Source: Anomaloglossus baeobatrachus
Lineage: Eukaryota; Chordata; Amphibia; Anura; Aromobatidae
NCBI RefSeq assembly: GCF_048569485.1
Contig: NC_134364.1
Span: 125,128,882 to 125,192,881, forward strand
Direction: 5' to 3'
Length of the DNA: 64,000 nucleotides
Numbering within the stretch: position 1 is the first letter of the stretch; each line of letters begins with the position of its first letter. Position numbers and translations under genes: made by a program. The notes below the pieces were generated by a model. That model worked only from the letters and a program-made list of their open reading frames with translations, was not told the DNA's origin and did no database searches. This document shows, in pieces, positions 44,226 through 55,200 of the stretch.

Positions 44226-44353
44226 GTTCTAGATATGTATTTCTGTACCTCTGATGGTTCTGGTGGTTGTATACCTGTGCTGTTATTATTTTGATCCTGT
44301 ACACAAGTAAGAATTCAATACTTGTAAGATTGTGTTAAACGTTTCTATATTAA

Positions 44354-44727
44354 AGGTGGTTGTTCATTACTTTAACATTGATAACCTATCTTTAGGATAG
44401 GTCATCAATGTCTGATCAGACGGGGTCTGGCCTGCCAACCAATCGGCTGTTCCAGGTACCGGCAACAGCAGCAGGTCGCCGGAAATGCTCAAATCCGGAT
44501 TGGCTCCGTTTTCTGATAGTGGCCGTGGCTAGGTACTGCACATCTACTTCTATTTAAATCAATAGGGTGGATGTGCAGTACCCAGCATACTTGAGCTCAC
44601 ATGACCGTCCACTCTTTCCTCTGGCATGAGAGAATCCTAAGTGTGCAGAGCATCCGTTGTGGGAATTGAGAAGTCTGCAGTCACCTAGTGTGACTGCAGA
44701 CTTTCATTGTAAACCTGGACAACCCCT
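44354..44727. mobile_element. TTAA-flanked MITE
   Basis: TTAA flanks at 44350-44353 and 44728-44731, with inverted ends AGGTGGTTGTTC and, reversed, AGGGGTTGTCC. The internal text GATAGGTCATCAATGTCTGATC resembles a repeat I believe is abundant in frogs. It is 374 bp and non-coding. Confidence 0.7.
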
Positions 44728-44945
44728 TTAATTATAAAATTAAGCCCTGTAGTTCAATCCAAGTACCATGTAATATACTCCCTGTCAGGATTCAGCTCTG
44801 CTCGCTGATTCCAGCAGTCATCACATGGCCGCTCCACTCACATGCAATTTTCATATTTAGTCATGTGACAATTAGCTTCTCTTTCTACTCCTCTGTTTTT
44901 TATTGAACATTGAATTAGGAAGAGCAGCTCATCTGTGCGTGACTA

Positions 44946-45315
44946 GGCTATGTGCGCACGTTGCGTAATTGCATGCAGTTACGCTGCGATCTGCACCGTA
45001 GCGTAACTGCATGTGTCCTGCGTCCCCTGCATAATCTATGAAGATTATGCAGGAGCCGTGCGCACATGGCGTATTAGAGCGCAGCACTTCGGCTGCTGCC
45101 CGAAGCGCGTTCTAAGAAGTGATATGTCACTTCTTTCGTGCGCTCTGCCTGCAGGTCCCGCTCTGTCTATGGGAGGGGCTGCAGTCAGAGCGCATGAAAT
45201 CGGCTTTTTTTTTTTTCATTACGGACTGTTTCTGCAGCGATTTGAAGCGCACGTGTGCTGTTCAAATCGCTGCAGAAATTTCTGCAGGGACAGTACGCAA
45301 CATGCGCACATAGCC
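44946..45315. mobile_element. Harbinger-like MITE with long inverted ends
   Basis: GGCTATGTGCGCACGTTGCG at the left and, reversed, GGCTATGTGCGCATGTTGCG at the right are inverted repeats. The interior has CTGCAGAAATTTCTGCAG-like arms and a T-run at 45207-45217. It is the same family as 5370-5740. The flanks (CTA/TAA) do not give a clean duplication. Confidence 0.7.
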
Positions 45316-45429
45316 TAATTGTGCAAATCATAAGTGGTCACATGATGACTAACCAAACCGCGGGGAGGGGCGCCAAACAGAATTCTTGCCCCGGGTTCCA
45401 GAAAGCCTAGATACACCCCTGCGGTGACC

Positions 45430-46200
45430 TGTTCTCTGGAGGTGCCTGTCGGACTGTTCACTAGCAGCAAGCAGCAGCGACACACTATGTGAAATGGGAG
45501 GTATTGTAATTTTCTATAAGGTGGGTATGAGGATGTCTTCTATCAGTCTTCTGGGGCATCTGATCTATGTTGTTTCAGTCCTCCATTCCCAATCCACACA
45601 CTGCGTAAGTATAGATCGGGAACGGAGGATTGAAACTCCATGGGTGAAACGCCCCAGCAGTTTTCCACTATATTCTGTGTAGTACTTTCTATATGAAAAA
45701 CTTGTGAAAATTGGCAATAGCCTTGTTTACAGATTAAAGTTGGACTGTTCAATGCTATGCCTTAGTGTTTTTTTAAACTGAAGGGTATATTTATTAGATC
45801 ACTGGATATTTTTTAAGTTATAGTTTCGGCAACTATTTTTCAGAAATTATGTTTGAGGTGTATGATGGACCCATCACATGACCCGTCACATGACCCATAT
45901 GTAGGGATGGGGGGGCCCACAGATCCTGAACAGCCCATGACCCTGGTTACCCTTAAACCGCCCTGTATACGGTGACAAATCACTGCAGAGAACAAGAGGG
46001 AGTCTAAAAATCACTGAGCCTGAAAGATGAAGGGTTAATGATGCATGTTCTGAAGAATAAGAGATCATAAATAAGAGAGACCATCGGTGACAGCAGCCCA
46101 ACAAAGGGTTAATAACAGAACATGCCTGATTAGAGGGAACAATGGGGACTATATTCCCCAAGAAAGGGAAGAAAGCGCTCAACAGGGACATAGCAGTCAC
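45430..46200. other. Unassigned stretch with an imperfect foldback
   Basis: I see no gene. Around 45545-45662, TTTCAGTCCTCCATTCCCAA pairs imperfectly with CGGGAACGGAGGATTGAAAC, and CTTCTGGGGC pairs with GCCCCAGCAG. This makes a hairpin of roughly 45-bp arms, probably a small foldback element. Confidence 0.4.
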
Positions 46201-46702
46201 TAAAAAACGAATGGAGGCCGGATTCCATCAGGTAAGGGTGAACACAGGACATCCCGTCAGTAAAGGGATAACAGCGGGCGTGTCTCGTCAGTAAAGGGTT
46301 AACGGAGGATATCCCATCAGCAAAGGGTTAAGTGAGAACATATCCAGCGACTAAAGGGTTAAAGGAGGCCATCTCCCATCAGTATAGAGTTAATGGAGGA
46401 TGTATCCAGTCAGTAAAGGGTTAACAAAGGAAATCCCATCAGTAAAGGTTTAACGAAGGAGATATCCAGTCAGTAAAGGGTTACTGAAGGTCCTATCCCT
46501 TCAGTAAAGGCATAATGGAGATCATATCCCATCAGTAAATGGTTAATGTAGACTGTATCCCGTTAGTGAAGGTTTAATGGAAGACATATCCAGTCAGTAA
46601 AGGGTTAACAAAGGTCATATCCTGTCAGTAAAGGGTTAACGGCAGTTGTATCTTGTCACTAAAGGTTTAATGGAAGTTCTGTCCCGTCACTAAAAGCTTA
46701 AC

Positions 46703-47850
46703 ATAGTTACATAGTTACTTAGGTTGAAAAAAAGCCCCCGCTCCATCTAGTTCCCCCTTCCTCCACCAATTCTACATTTTGTCCCTAAGTCACTTATAAC
46801 CAACAATGTTGTGTAGTGAGGAAATCCTCTGCCCTGATATAAAAGCTGTTATAGTGTCTGCCATTACTACCTCTTGTGGTCACATTCCACAGTCTGACCG
46901 CTCTAACTGTAAAGAACCCTTTCCTATTTAGCTGTTGGAATCGCTTTTCTTCCACTCGCAGTGAGTGCCCCCTGGTCCTTAGTACTGTCTTTGGAAGAAA
47001 TAAGTCATGTGCCAGTCCTTTATATTGACCACACATGTATTTATACATATACATGAGATCTCCTCTGAGACGTCTTTTTTCTAAGGCCCCTTTCACATTG
47101 CGTTTTTCTCTACGTCCACAGGTCCCGTCGGGGCATCCGTCCGGACTCCTCTACGTTCGGGTGTCCGTCTGCAGAAACGTATATGTGCACAAAATGGCAC
47201 AAAACAGAGCACACGCTAACGCAGTGCGCTCCATAACAGTGAATGGCCCTGACGGGCGCATGCGTCCGGAGCATGCTTTGCAGAGTGGGGGAGGGGCGGT
47301 CCGGACGGATGCCCTGACGGGACCTGTGGACGTAGAGAAAAACACAATGTGAAAGGAGCCTAAGCTAAACATATCTAACTTTTTCAACCTCTCATCATAT
47401 GGGCAGCCTCCATTACTCATCATACGGGCGGCCTCCATTACTCATCATACCGGTGGCCTCCATTACTCATCATACGGGCGGCCTCCATTACTCATCATAC
47501 CGGTGGCCTCCATTCCTTGTAGTAGTCTAGTTACCGCCTTTGAACTGACTCTAACTTCTGAATGTCTTTTATAAAATGTGGAGCCCAAACCTGGATCCCA
47601 TATTCCAGATGTGGCCTTACAAGTGATTTATAGAGGGGTAACAATACGTCGGGATCCCGGGATCTAATCTCTCTTTTTATACACCCTAAAATCTTGTTTG
47701 CTTTAGCAGCTGCTGCTTGACATTGAGAGCTGCTGCTCAGCTTATTTGTAATGAGAATACCCAAGTCCTTCTCCTGTTCTGTAGTCCCGAGTTTACTTCC
47801 ATTTAATGTATACGTAGCTATAGGATTACTCCGTCCTAGGTGCATTACAG
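46703..47850 (-). mobile_element. CR1-like LINE 3' fragment, split by a MITE
   Basis: The minus strand at 47845-47531 encodes the ORF2 C-terminal part (LGTTEQEKDLGILITNKL; LLPLYKSLVRPHLEYGIQVW; KDIQKLESVQRR). After the MITE, 47084-46794 continues (RRLRGDLMYMYKYMCGQYKG; FFTVRAVRLWN). The 3' end is a short GTAACTATGTAACTATGTTA repeat near 46703. It is 5'-truncated and degenerate. Between the parts, 47400-47520 holds a small ~35-bp tandem repeat (GGCCTCCATTACTCATCATA). Confidence 0.85.
47085..47360. mobile_element. Harbinger-like MITE with ~60-bp inverted repeats and TAA duplication
   Basis: GGCCCCTTTCACATTGCGTT at the left and, reversed, GGCTCCTTTCACATTGTGTT at the right continue in near-perfect inverted symmetry for about 60 bp, through CTCTACGTCCACAGGTCCCG. 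TAA flanks at 47082-47084 and 47361-47363. It is 276 bp and inserted in the CR1-like LINE. Confidence 0.85.
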
Positions 47851-48959
47851 AGGCTGTATCCCATCAGTAAAGGGTTAATGAAGGCCATATCCTGTCAGTA
47901 AAGAGTTAACAGAGGACATATCCAGTCAGTAAAGAGTTAACAGAGGCCATATCCCATCAGTAAAGGGTTAAAAAAAAGTAGTCTGTCAGTAAAGTGTTAA
48001 CGGAGGACATATCCTGTCAGTAAAGGGTTAACAGAGGACATATCCCAATAGTCAAGAGTTAACAGAGGACTTATGGGCATACCCCGTCAATAAAGGGTTA
48101 ACGGATGCATCCCATCAGTAAAGGGTTAATGAAGACCGTATTCTGTCAGTAAAGGTTTAACGGAGACTGCATCTTGTCAGTAAAGGGTTATCAGAGATCA
48201 TTTCCTATCAGTAAAAGGGTTAATGGAGGACGTATACCATCAGCAAAGGGTTAAGATATGATATATCCGGTCAGTAAAGGGTTAAGAGATTATATATCCT
48301 GTCAGTAAAGGGTTAAGAGATGATATATCCTGTCAATAAATGGTTAAGAGATTATATATCCTGTCACTAAAGGGTTAAGAGATGATATAATCCTGTCAGT
48401 AAATGGTTAATTTAAGAGATTATATATTCTGTCAGTAAAGGGTTAAGAGCTATATCCTGTCAGTAAAGGGTTAAGAGATGATATATCCTGTCAGTAAAAG
48501 GTTAATTTAAGAGATTATATATTCTGTCAGTAAAGGGTTAAGAGCTATATCCTGTCAGTAAAGGGTTAAGAGATGATATATCCTGTCAGTAAATGGTTAA
48601 TTTAAGAGATTATATATTCTGTCAGTAAAGGGTTAAGAGCTATATCCTGTCAGTAAAGGGTTAAGAGATGATATATCCTGTCAGTAAATGGTTAATTTAA
48701 GAGATTATATATTCTGTCAGTAAAGGGTTAAGAGCTATATCCTGTCAGTAAAGGGTTAAGAGATGATATATCCTGTCAGTAAATGGTTAATTTAAGAGAT
48801 TATATATTCTGTCAGTAAAGGGTTAAGAGCTATATCCTGTCAGTAAAGGGTTAAGAGATGATATATCCTGTCAGTAAATGGTTAATTTAAGAGATTATAT
48901 ATTCTGTCAGTAAAGGGTTACGAGCTATATCCTGTCAATAAAGGGTTTAAAGAGGATAC

Positions 48960-49342
48960 ACCCTGGATTTACTGACAGGCTAAGTCCATTAACCCCCTCA
49001 CCCACAGGCGGAGTTCCGTTACTGGACGCTAGTCTGTCGGTAGCCGGTAGACCCCGTCGGTCACGCACCGCACCGCTCACGTATCCGCTTCCTGTCACTA
49101 CACGTCGGACAATTATCTATCTCTACATGAGGAGACGCGCTAAATTTTTTAGACGTTAATTTTGATTGACGGGTACAAAAACCAATCACTGAGAGCCTCG
49201 TGCCAAACTGGTAAACATCAACAGAACCACGCCTCTTGTACTTACTATTGGTTGATATTACCTGACTGAACCAATCAGAAAAAAATACACCGCTGTATCC
49301 AGGTCTGGTGACGTCAGTGAATTGTGGATTTGGCGTATGCAG
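48960..49342 (+). promoter_or_regulatory. CREB3L4: Candidate CREB3L4 promoter and noncoding first exon
   Basis: This is one of the few non-repetitive stretches between LINGO4 and CREB3L4. It contains CCAAT boxes (ACCAATCAC 49181; TATTGGTTG near 49245; ACCAATCAG near 49270) and a perfect CRE, TGACGTCA (49309-49316). A strong splice donor, GCAG|GTGAGT, follows at 49342/49343. CCAAT at 49182-49186 plus nine bases plus CCTCG is one base off the ER-stress element CCAATN9CCACG. A noncoding first exon would be needed, because the CREB3L4 start codon exon opens with an acceptor. The link to CREB3L4 is inference; the distance would make a 9.2-kb first intron. Confidence 0.35.
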
Positions 49343-49469
49343 GTGAGTCAGTGACAATTGTGGGAAGTGTTCCCATGGTGACGAGGGCCGGGACTGCAGG
49401 ATTATGGGAAAACCCCCACATGTCCATAACTGGCACTGCAGCCATGGAGCTGCACAGTAATCCCAGAGG

Positions 49470-51140
49470 ATTAGATACACGGTTCAGCACTCAGTATCAC
49501 ACGAGATTAGATACACGGCTCACCACTCAGTATCACACGAGATTAGATACACGGCTCACCACTCAGTATCACACAAGATTAGATACACAGCTCACCACTC
49601 AGTATCACACAAGATTAGATACACGGCTCACCACTCAGTATCACACAAGATTAGATACACGGCTCAGCACTCAGTATCACACAAGATTAGATACACGGCT
49701 CAGCACTCAGTATCACACGAGATTAGATACACGGCTCACCACTCAGTATCACACGAGATTAGATACACGGCTCACCACTCAGTATCACACAAGATTAGAT
49801 ACACAGCTCACCACTCAGTATCACACAAGATTAGATACACGGCTCACCACTCAGTATCACACAAGATTAGATACACGGCTCAGCACTCAGTATCACACAA
49901 GATTAGATACACGGCTCAGCACTCAGTATCACACGAGATTAGATACACGGCTCACCACTCAGTATCACACGAGATTAGATACACGGCTCACCACTCAGTA
50001 TCACACAAGATTAGATACACAGCTCACCACTCAGTATCACACAAGATTAGATACACGGCTCACCACTCAGTATCACACAAGATTAGATACACAGCTCACC
50101 ACTCAGTATCACACAAGATTAGATACACGGCTCACCACTCAGTATCACACAAGATTAGATACACAGCTCACCACTCAGTATCACACAAGATTAGATACAC
50201 GGCTCACCACTCAGTATCACACAAGATTAGATACACAGCTCACCACTCAGTATCACACAAGATTAGATACACGGCTCACCACTCAGTATCACACGAGATT
50301 AGATACACGGCTCACCACTCAGTATCACACAAGATTAGATACACGGCTCACCACTCAGTATCACACAAGATTAGATACACAGCTCACCACTCAGTATCAC
50401 ACAAGATTAGATACACGGCTCACCTCTCAGTATCACACAAGATTAGATACACAGATCACCACTCAGTATCACACAAGATTAGATACACGGCTCACCACTC
50501 AGTATCACATGAGATTAGATACACTGCTCACCACTAAGTATCACACAAGATTAGATACACGGCTCACCAGTCAGTATCACACAAGATTAGATACACAGCT
50601 CACCACTCAGTATCACACGAGATTAGATACACAGCTCACCACTCAGTATCACACGAGATTAGATACACGGCTCACCACTCAGTATCACACGAGATTAGAT
50701 ACACGGCTCACCACTAAGTATCACACAAGATTAGATACACAGCTCACCACTCAGTATCACACAAGATTAGATACACGGCTCACCACTCAGTATCACACAA
50801 GATTAGATACACAGCTCACCACTCAGTATCACACAAGATTAGATACACAGCTCACCACTCAGTATCACACGAGATTAGATACACAGCTCACCACTCAGTA
50901 TCACACAAGATTAGATACACAGCTCAGCACTCAGTATCACACAAGATTAGATACACAGCTCAGCACTCAGTATCACACAAGATTAGATACACAGCTCAGC
51001 AGTCAGTATCACACAAGATTAAATACACGGCTCACCTGTCAGTATCTCACAGGGTAGGATTAGATACACAGCTCAGCACTCAGGATCACACAAGGTTAGA
51101 TACACGGCTCAGCTGTCAGTATCTCACAGGGTAGGATTAG
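49470..51140 (+). repeat. 36-bp minisatellite with 216-bp and 72-bp higher-order periods
   Basis: About 45 copies of a 36-bp unit (AGATTAGATACACGGCTCAC plus CACTCAGTATCACACA) occur. Marker variants recur in a six-unit pattern early on: ACACAGCTCACC at 49588, 49804 and 50020 is exactly 216 bp apart. Later the pattern becomes a two-unit 72-bp alternation of CGG and CAG types. The period is a multiple of three, so a 577-codon frame runs through it. That frame is not a gene. Confidence 0.95.
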
Positions 51141-51239
51141 ATACACGGCTGTGTTCTTTGTTATTATACAGTACAGTCTTGTGACTGGAAATGTCAGAGG
51201 GTGCACAGAACAATCTAAAGAATCTACCTCCACGTTCAG

Positions 51240-52150
51240 GTACATGCAGAGGTTGTTCTCCATCCTCCTCCTCCTTCCTCCTTCTCCATCCTCCTTCCTC
51301 CTCCATCCTCCTCCTCCATCCTCCTCCTCCTTCCTCCTTCTCCATCCTCCTCCTCCTTCCTCCTTCTCCATCCTCCTTCTCCATCCTCCTTCTCCATCCT
51401 CCTTCTCCATCCTCCTCCTCCTTCTTCCTTCTCTATCCTCCTCCCCCTTCCTCCTCCTCCATCCTCTTTCTCCATCCTCCTCCTCTGTCTTCCACATCGT
51501 CCACCTCCATCCTCCTTCTCCGTCTTCCTCCTCCCTCTATCCTCCTCCTCCATCTTCCTCCTCCCTCTACATTCTTCTCCTTCATCCTTCTGTGTCTTCC
51601 TCCTCCCTTTATCCATCTCCTCTATCCTCCTCCTCTGTCTTTCTCCTCCTCCGTCTTCCTCCTCCTTCTTCTCCCTCTTCCTCCTCCATCCATCCTCTTT
51701 CCTCCTATTTCTCATTCATCCTCCTCCATCCTCTTCCTCCATTCTCCCTTCTCCTACTTCTCCTTCCTCTTCCTTCTTCTCCTCTTCCTCCTCCCTGCTC
51801 CTCCTCCATCTTCCTTCTCTGCTCCTCCTCTATCTTTCTTCTCAATCCTCCTCCTCCATCTTCCTTCTCCATCCTCCTTCTTCCTCCTTCGTTCTCCTTC
51901 TCCATCCTCCTACTTCTCCTTCCTTTTCCTCATTCCTTCTTCTTCCTCCTCCCTCTTCCTCATTTTTTTTCCTCCATCCACCTCCTCCTTCTCCTTCCTT
52001 CTCCATCCTCCTCTTACTTCCTCTTCCTCCATCCTCCTCATTCCTCTTTCTTCATCCTCATCCTCTTCCCATCCCCTTCCTCCTTGCTCCTCCTCATCCA
52101 TTCTCTTTCTTCCTCCTCCTTCCATCCGCCTGCCCTCCTCTATTCCAGGC
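51240..52150 (+). repeat. ~900-bp polypyrimidine (TCC/TTC) tract
   Basis: Almost uninterrupted TCC, TTC and CCATCC words make an imperfect simple repeat. Serine/proline-rich and, on the other strand, Glu/Arg-rich open frames run through it and are artefacts. Short mirror-symmetric runs are common in it. Confidence 0.95.
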
Positions 52151-52289
52151 TCAGGTGTCTCTTTCCTTCCCATGGGGACGATCATAAGATGGCAGCACCC
52201 CAGGGAAAGTTTTATTATTATGAGATCTCCCCCTGGGACTGTATACTTGTATTCAACATTTCTTCCTTGTGGGGACATTATACTCCTGG

Positions 52290-55200
52290 TTTGGTCTCCT
52301 AGGAGGGGAGCTGTGCTTGTAGTTCAGTCTCTTTGTGGGGGCGCTGCGCTCATGGGTTGTTCCCCTTGTAGGGGCGTGGTGCTCATGGATGGGGCTCTTC
52401 TTTGTGGGGGCGTGCGCTCGTGGTTTGGTTTCTGCCTTGTAGGGGCGCTGCGTTCCTGGTTTAGTCTCCTTGTGGGGGCACTGCGCTTGTGGTTTGGTCT
52501 CCTTGTGGGGACGCTATGCTCGTGGTTTGGTCTCTGCCTTGTGGGGGCACTACGCTCCTGGTTTAGTCTCCTTCTGGGGGCACTGCGCTTGTGGTTTGGT
52601 CTCTTTGTGGGGACGCTGCAGTTGTGGTTTGGTCTCTTGTGGGGGCACTGCGCTCAGCGTTTGGTCTCTGCCTTCTGGAGGGCACTGCACTTGTGAGTTG
52701 GTTTCCTTTTGGGAGTACTGTGCTCATTTTTGGTCTCCTTGTAGAGGGGCTGCACTCGCACTGTAGGCTCCTTGTGGGGGCGCTGTGCTCATGGTTTGGT
52801 CTCCTTGTGGGGCGCTGCTCTAATGATTTGGCCTCTCCCTTGTGGAGGCGCTGCACTCGTGATTTGGTCTCCTTGTGGGGATGCTGCACTCATACTGTAG
52901 TTTGGTCTCTGCCTTGTGAGGGCGCTGTGTTCGTGGTTTGGTCTCTCCTTTGTGGGGCGCTGCACTCGTGATTTAGTCTTCTTATGGGAGCGCTGCGTTT
53001 GTGCTTTGGTCTCTTCATTGTGGGGACGCGGCACTTGTAGTTTGGTCTCCAAGTGTGGACGCTGCGCTCATAGTTTGGTTTCCTTGTGGGGGTGCTGTCC
53101 TCGTGGTTTGGCCTTTCCCTTGTGGGGGTGCTGCTTTAGTGATTTGGTCTCTGCCTTGTGGGGGCGCTGCGCTCGTGATTTGGTCTCCTTGTGGGGATGC
53201 TGTGCTCATTGCTTGGTCTCCTTGTGGAGGCGCTGCACTCGTGGTTTGGTCTCCTTTTGGAGGCGCTGCATTCGTACTTTGGCCTTTCCCTTGTGGGGGC
53301 GCTGCGCTCATGGTTTGGTCTCTGCCTTGTGGGGCACTGCGGTTGTGATTTAGTCTTCTTGTGGGAGTGCTACGTTCGTGGCTTGGCCTTTCCCTTGTGG
53401 GGGCGCGGCGCTCGTAGTTTGGTCTCCATGTGGGGGCACTATGTTCATGGTTTGGTCTCCTTGTGGGGGTTCTGCAATCTTGGTTTGGCCCACCAAAGCT
53501 AGTGCTTTGGTCTCTGCCGTGTGGGGGCACTGTGCTCGTGATTTGGTCTCTTTGTGGAGGTGCTGTGCTCGTGATTTGGTCTCCTTATAGAGACGCTGTG
53601 CTCGTGGTCTAGTCTCCTTGTGGGGACGCTGCGCTCATGGTTTGGTCTCCTTGTGGGGTGCTGTGCTAGTGATTTGGTCTCTGCCTTGTGGGGGCACTGC
53701 GCTCGTGATTTAGTCTCCTTGTGGGGGCACTGTACTCATTCTTTGGTCTCCTTGTGGGGGCGCTGTGCTTATGGTTTGGCCTCTCCCTTGTGGGGGCACT
53801 GTGCTCGTGATTTAGTCTCATTGTGGGCATGGTGCGCTCGTTGTTTGGTCTCCTTGTGGGGGCGCTACGTTCATGGTTTGACCTCTCCCTTGTGGGGGCG
53901 CTGCGCTCGTGGTTTGGTCTCCATTTGGGGGCGCTGCGCTCGTGATTTGATCTCCTTGTGGGGGCGCTTCATTCATGGTTTTGTCTCTTTGTGGGGGAGC
54001 TGTGCACATTGTTTGGTCACCTTGTGGGGGCGGTGTGCTCATGATTTGGTCTCCTTGTGGAGGCGCTGTATTCATTGTTTGGTCTCCTTGTTGAGGCGCT
54101 GCGCTCGTGTTTTAGGCTCCTTGTGGGGACGCTGTGCTCATAGTTTGGCCTTTCCCTTGTGGGGGCGCTGTGCTAGTGATTTGGTCTCCTTCTGGGGGCG
54201 TGCGTCAGTTGGTCTCCTTGTGGGGGCATTGTTCTCGTGGTTTGGTCTCTGCCTTGTGGGGCACTGCACTTGTGATTTAGTCTTCTTGTGAGTGGGGCTG
54301 CGCTCGTTTTTTGGTCTTTTCCTTTTGGAGGCGCTGTGCCCATGGTTTGGCCTCTCCCTTGTGGGGGGCGCTGCGCTCATGGTTTGGTCTCCTTGTTGGG
54401 GCACTGTGCTTGTGATTTGGCTTCTCCCTTGTGGAGGCGCTGCGCTAGTGATTTAGTCTCTGCCTTGCGGGGGCACTACACTCATGATTTGGTCTCCTTG
54501 TGGGGGCGCTTCGCTCATGGTTTGTTCCTCTTGTAGGGGCGTGGTGCTCATGGATTGGTCTTTTCTTTGTGGGAGTGCTGCGCTTGTGGTTTGGTTTCTG
54601 CCTTGTGGGGGCACTGCGCTCATGGTTTAGTCACCTTGTGGGGGCGCTACGCTCATGGTTTGGGCTCCTTGTGGGGGTACTATGCTCATGGTTTGGTCTC
54701 CTTGTGGGGGTGCTGTGCTTGTGGTTTGGCTGCTCCCTTGTGGGGGGCACTGTGCTAGTGATTTGGTCTTCTTGTGGGGGCGCTGTCCTCATTGTTTGGT
54801 CTCCTTATGGGGGTGCTGTGCTAGTGATTTGGTCTTGTGGGGGCGCTGTCCTCATTGTTTGGTCTCCTTATGGGGGTGCTGTGCTAGTGATTTGGTCTTG
54901 TGGGGGCACTGCGCTCATGGTTTAGTCACCTTGTGGGGGCGCTACGCTCATGGTTTGGGCTCCTTGTGGGGGTACTATGCTCATGGTTTGGTCTCCTTGT
55001 GGGGGTGCTGTGCTTGTGGTTTGGCTGCTCCCTTGTGGGGGGCACTGTGCTAGTGATTTGGTCTTCTTGTGGGGGCGCTGTCCTCATTGTTTGGTCTCCT
55101 TATGGGGGCGCTGTGATAGTGATTTGGTCTTCGCCTTGTGGGGGCACTGCGCTCGTGATTTGGTCTCCTTGTGGGGGCGCTGTGCACATTGTTTGGTCTC

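Larger units (their letters stand above)
34034..45421. mobile_element. Composite hAT element (11.4 kb) containing nested transposons
   Basis: CAGAGGCGTATCTAGG at 34034 and, reversed, CAGGGGTGTATCTAGG ending at 45421 form a 16-bp inverted pair with 14 matches. The adjacent 8-mers CCGTGACC (34026-34033) and CGGTGACC (45422-45429) match at 7 of 8, as expected for a hAT target duplication. Between them lie a mariner, a Gypsy-type element, a Tc1 fragment, a solo LTR, two mini-elements and minisatellite sequence. No hAT transposase is seen. The alternative is that the two ends come from separate insertions; the flank match argues against that. Confidence 0.6.
46200..48960 (+). repeat. ~30-bp TCAGTAAAGGGTTAA minisatellite, with a 95-bp higher-order array
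   Basis: Units share CAGTAAAGGGTTAA followed by a variable ~16-bp part (such as CGGAGGACATATCCCGT). From about 48350 to 48950 three variant units of 28, 31 and 36 bp are amplified together. GAGCTATATCC recurs at 48447, 48542, 48637, 48732, 48827 and 48922, exactly 95 bp apart. A LINE interrupts the array at 46703-47850. Confidence 0.95.

Noticed and set aside
49061-49480. 139-codon minus-strand frame
   Set aside because: It overlaps the candidate promoter and the start of the 36-bp array. No family resemblance, and likely chance.
49324-51057. 577-codon open frame (RLDTRLTTQYHT repeats)
   Set aside because: It is a direct translation of a 36-bp array. There is no family, no signal of selection, and the DNA higher-order pattern explains it.
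51151-52696. 383- and 501-codon Ser/Pro-rich frames and Glu/Arg-rich antisense frames
   Set aside because: They are low-complexity translation of the polypyrimidine tract running on into the 33-bp array.
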